Positions 30,444 to 32,977 of a stretch of DNA of 32,977 nucleotides are shown one piece after another; the first letter of the stretch is position 1, and every line of letters begins with the position of its first letter. The translations under genes and the position numbers were made by a program. Below the pieces are notes generated by a model that saw only the letters and a program-made list of their open reading frames with translations, searched no databases and had not been told where the DNA came from. Source of the DNA: Opitutaceae bacterium (GTDB taxonomy: Bacteria > Verrucomicrobiota > Verrucomicrobiia > Opitutales > Opitutaceae); NCBI GenBank assembly GCA_023269585.1, contig JAHFTC010000040.1:1-32977 (forward strand), in the 5' to 3' direction.

Positions 30444-32977
30444 TTAGGCGTAGTTGGGTGCAACGGCCTCGGCGGTGGGCTGCGGGGCGGTGGCGGATTC
30501 GACGAGGGCGATCTCCTCCGGGGTGAGGCCGTAGAGGGCGTAGACGAGGGCGTCGATGGCCTTGTCGGTGCCGATGATCTGGCGACGGAGGTTTTCCTCC
30601 ACATCCGGCGACTGTGCGGCGGACAGCTTGGCGTGGAGCGCGAGCATCGTGTCGACAAGTTCGACGAGCCGGTCGTGGCGCTCGCGGTCGGGTTTCGAGG
30701 AAAGGGTGAGGCGGGGAAACGGCAGTTCTCTCGTCTGCTTGATGATCGTCTTCGGAAAGTCGTCTCGACGTGCAACAAGGTTGATCTGGCAGAAGTACCA
30801 CGAGAGCAGTCGGCTGTTCAGAACCGCGAGGACGAACTTGATGCTTGCGGGCGAACCTTCTGCCGGAATCAGGCTCTGCATCGATTGGTTCGTCAGAAAC
30901 TCCGTCTCTGCGTAAACCGCTTGGAGTCGGAACTTCCGGCTCAGGAGTTGGCGGAGCAGAACACGCGGGCCGGAGAAGAATCGCAGCGGCTTACCGGCTG
31001 CTATTTCATCGGTGTAGCTCTCGAATGCTGCCGGTCCGTGCGTCAGCGAATAACGGAGGACATCGCCAGTGAGCGCAGGCTTGGCCTGCTTGCATTCGCT
31101 CTTTGCTCGTGGGTGGTAGGTCTCAATCCCGCGCATGACTTGCGCGAAGCTGGCGAGGATCTCTGGCGCTCGACGGAGTTTCTGGACGAGTGCCGATTCG
31201 GCGACCGAGGACAGCACGAGGAACTCGAGATTCGGTGGCGTCAGCCAGCTCTCGAAACTGCCGGCCTTTGCATGTGGGGAGAACTCATCAGCAGAGTCGA
31301 TTCTATGCCGGATCGGGAAGACGACGAGATCGACGGCTTGCGATGGTAGAGAAGCCCACGTCGCGCCTTTTTGAAGCCGGCTTGCGGTGACGATCATCGT
31401 GTCGATGTAGGCGCCGGCGAAGACGTCGTACGGCAGTGAGACGAAGGATTCTGGACGGTAGACTTGGCTGAAATGGCGGCGGAGCTTCAGACAGGAAGGA
31501 GTCGAGACCCAACCGGAAGGGATGATGACGCCTATCCTTCCTTGGCTCCGGAGCAGAGTGCCGGCTTTTTCCATGAACAGGATGAAAGTGTCCAAGGAGT
31601 TCGCCACGGAGTCGTAGCGCTGGCGGATGTACGGTTCCACGTTGGCGCCAACGTCTGCGCCATACGGCGGGTTGCCGATGACGGCGTCGAAGCCGCCGGC
31701 GCGCATGATCTCGGGGAAACCTTCGGCCCAGTCGAAGGTGTTGAGTTGGAGCCGGGCCTCGTCGTCGAGGGTGGGGAGATCGGGCTGGGCGTAGAAATCG
31801 TGGCCGACGAGGCTGTTGCCGCAGCGGATGTTTGTGCCGAGGTCGGGCAGCACGGCGCTCATCTCGCGGGTGCGGCCCTGCGTCTCGCGGGCTTCGCCTT
31901 CGAGCACCTTGAGGAGGAGCGAGAGCTTGGTGACTTCGACGGCCTGCGCGTCGATGTCCACCCCGTGGATATGGGCGAGGAGGATGCGGCGGCGCTCGGC
32001 GGTGGTGAGCTGCCAGTTCCTTTGAATGCGGATTTCGGATTGCGGACTGCGGATTGAACTCGGCGGATTGCGGAGTTGGCCGAAGGCATCGCGGCCCGCG
32101 TTGGGGTTGGTCTCGTAGAGGCGCGGTGGCTTCTGTTTGGACCACTTCTCGGGGTCGTTCTTGGCGTAGTAGTCGAGGTACCAGTCGAGGAGGAACTGGT
32201 AGGCGCCGATGAGGAAGGAGCCGGAGCCACAGGCGGGATCGAGGACGCGGAGTTTCTCAATCTGCTTGGGCGTCTTGTCGGCCACGAGGGTGCCCACGGT
32301 CTGGCGGACGATGTAGTCGACGATGTAGGTGGGCGTGTAGTAAACGCCGCCGGCCTTGCGGACCTCGGGTTTCTCCTCGATGCGGGCCTTGTGCGTCTCG
32401 GTGAGGTGGATGACCTTGCCGAGGAAGCGCTCGTAGACGGAGCCGAGGATATCGGCCGGGATGACGCTGAAGACGTAGGGACTCGCCGGATAGTAGAGGT
32501 TCTTGAGGACGTCCTTCAGCGGGGCGTCGTCGAGTTCGAGGCGGAGCGAGAGGCGATCAGGCGACTCGGTGCAGTCGGCGTCCTTTTCGAAGTGGAAGAG
32601 GCCGGAGTTGTAGCGGAAGTCGGCGCGCTCGAAGATCTCGCGGAGGCGCGGGTAGAGGTTGTTGCCGGCGGTGAGGGCTTGGAGCTGGCCGAAGGGCTCG
32701 AGGCCGCGGTCCTCGGCGATGCGCAGGAAGATCAGGCGGTCGATGAGGCGCTGGACGACGAAGTTGAGGTCGCGTTGCGAAAGCGACTCGTTGCGCAGCG
32801 CGAGGTGGCGGGCGAGCAGCTCGCGCCAGCGCTCGATCTCCTCGAGGAAGGCGACATCGACGGTAGCGGTGCCGCGTTTGCCCTTCGTGGTGGCGGCGTA
32901 CTTTTCGAAGGAGCCGCGGAGCACGGAGTCCTTGGCGAAGATGCCGGAGATCTCGTCCCACTTCTCGGGGAGCTGCT
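30444..32977 (-). CDS. Eco57I-like type IIG restriction-modification enzyme (5' end outside window)
   Basis: A large N6-adenine DNA methyltransferase, probably fused to a nuclease domain, protecting and/or cutting invading DNA. In the window there are 844 codons. The frame stays open and protein-like to the right edge (QLPEKWDEISGIFAKDSVLR), so the true start is outside and the GTG/ATG-like codons near 32924 are internal. SAM-binding motif I is VLDPACGSGSFLIGAY (about 32199-32248). The catalytic motif is IGNPPYGAD (about 31657-31680). GVYYTPTYIVDYIVRQ and the C-terminal target-recognition part (EFLTNQSMQSLIP, AVLNSRLLSWYF, TRELPFPRL) match the type IIG layout. The nuclease motif is not visible in this part. 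It heads the hicAB/DUF2283 operon. An in-frame repeat lies at 32022-32078. Confidence 0.92.
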   Translation of the reverse strand, partial: QLPEKWDEISGIFAKDSVLRGSFEKYAATTKGKRGTATVDVAFLEEIERWRELLARHLALRNESLSQRDLNFVVQRLIDRLIFLRIAEDRGLEPFGQLQALTAGNNLYPRLREIFERADFRYNSGLFHFEKDADCTESPDRLSLRLELDDAPLKDVLKNLYYPASPYVFSVIPADILGSVYERFLGKVIHLTETHKARIEEKPEVRKAGGVYYTPTYIVDYIVRQTVGTLVADKTPKQIEKLRVLDPACGSGSFLIGAYQFLLDWYLDYYAKNDPEKWSKQKPPRLYETNPNAGRDAFGQLRNPPSSIRSPQSEIRIQRNWQLTTAERRRILLAHIHGVDIDAQAVEVTKLSLLLKVLEGEARETQGRTREMSAVLPDLGTNIRCGNSLVGHDFYAQPDLPTLDDEARLQLNTFDWAEGFPEIMRAGGFDAVIGNPPYGADVGANVEPYIRQRYDSVANSLDTFILFMEKAGTLLRSQGRIGVIIPSGWVSTPSCLKLRRHFSQVYRPESFVSLPYDVFAGAYIDTMIVTASRLQKGATWASLPSQAVDLVVFPIRHRIDSADEFSPHAKAGSFESWLTPPNLEFLVLSSVAESALVQKLRRAPEILASFAQVMRGIETYHPRAKSECKQAKPALTGDVLRYSLTHGPAAFESYTDEIAAGKPLRFFSGPRVLLRQLLSRKFRLQAVYAETEFLTNQSMQSLIPAEGSPASIKFVLAVLNSRLLSWYFCQINLVARRDDFPKTIIKQTRELPFPRLTLSSKPDRERHDRLVELVDTMLALHAKLSAAQSPDVEENLRRQIIGTDKAIDALVYALYGLTPEEIALVESATAPQPTAEAVAPNYA
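32022..32078. repeat. Dispersed-type GCGGATT repeat inside the type IIG gene
   Basis: The plus strand here is built of short units (GCGGATTTCGGATTGCGGAC, then GCGGATTGAAC and GGCGGATTGCGGA). It is translated in frame as NPPSSIRSPQSEIRIQR within the methyltransferase. Such units resemble intergenic repeats rather than coding sequence, and the encoded stretch is low complexity. Confidence 0.6.

Noticed and set aside
1-32977. CRISPR arrays, tRNA and rRNA genes
   Set aside because: No regularly spaced short repeats with unique spacers, and no tRNA- or rRNA-like sequence, were found on reading both strands by eye; a covariance-model scan was not possible here.

Overview
The window is GC-rich, densely packed bacterial chromosome. 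Several things point to a verrucomicrobium of the Opitutaceae type: long secreted proteins ending in a 'TTDL..G.W / R.FYRL' tail, a zinc-less methionyl-tRNA synthetase, many genes without a Shine-Dalgarno sequence, and many short intergenic repeat families. This placement is inference; there is no rRNA gene in the window.

Layout. 1-4028 (minus): two tandem copies of a large secreted NHL-repeat/EF-hand protein, the left one cut by the window edge. 4252-5703 (minus): rpoN (sigma-54). 5868-11049 (plus): photolyase, a TIGR01777-type epimerase, ndk, a YkgJ-type cysteine-cluster protein and metG. 11050-12928: a small accessory cassette (four-helix-bundle protein and RhuM) lying between the metG 3' end and a second, diverged copy of that 3' end (12929-13138). 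13383-18582 (plus): the flagellar export-gate operon fliP-fliQ-fliR-flhB-flhA, headed by a very good -24/-12 (sigma-54) promoter match. 18722-19864 (minus): tgt with an altered zinc site. 20176-22628 (plus): pabA/trpG, nrdR, an unknown gene, a repeat-rich spacer and a HIT protein. 22716-28485 (plus): a compact four-gene chaperone-like module (J-like large protein, GrpE-like protein, divergent Hsp70, tail-anchored TPR protein). 28650-28999 (plus): an antitoxin with a truncated ParE-type toxin. 29053-32977 (minus): a defence-type operon of an Eco57I-like restriction-modification enzyme (5' end outside the window), hicA, hicB, two DUF2283 genes and an unknown gene.

The genes that connect most clearly are rpoN and the flagellar operon, whose predicted promoter is of the class RpoN reads; rpoN itself has a weaker sigma-54-like site. 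The most novel-looking system is the Hsp70 module: its first three genes overlap by a few bases, and it carries its own putative co-chaperone, exchange factor and membrane-anchored partner, all far from the classical families. The most interesting structural event is the cassette at the metG 3' end.
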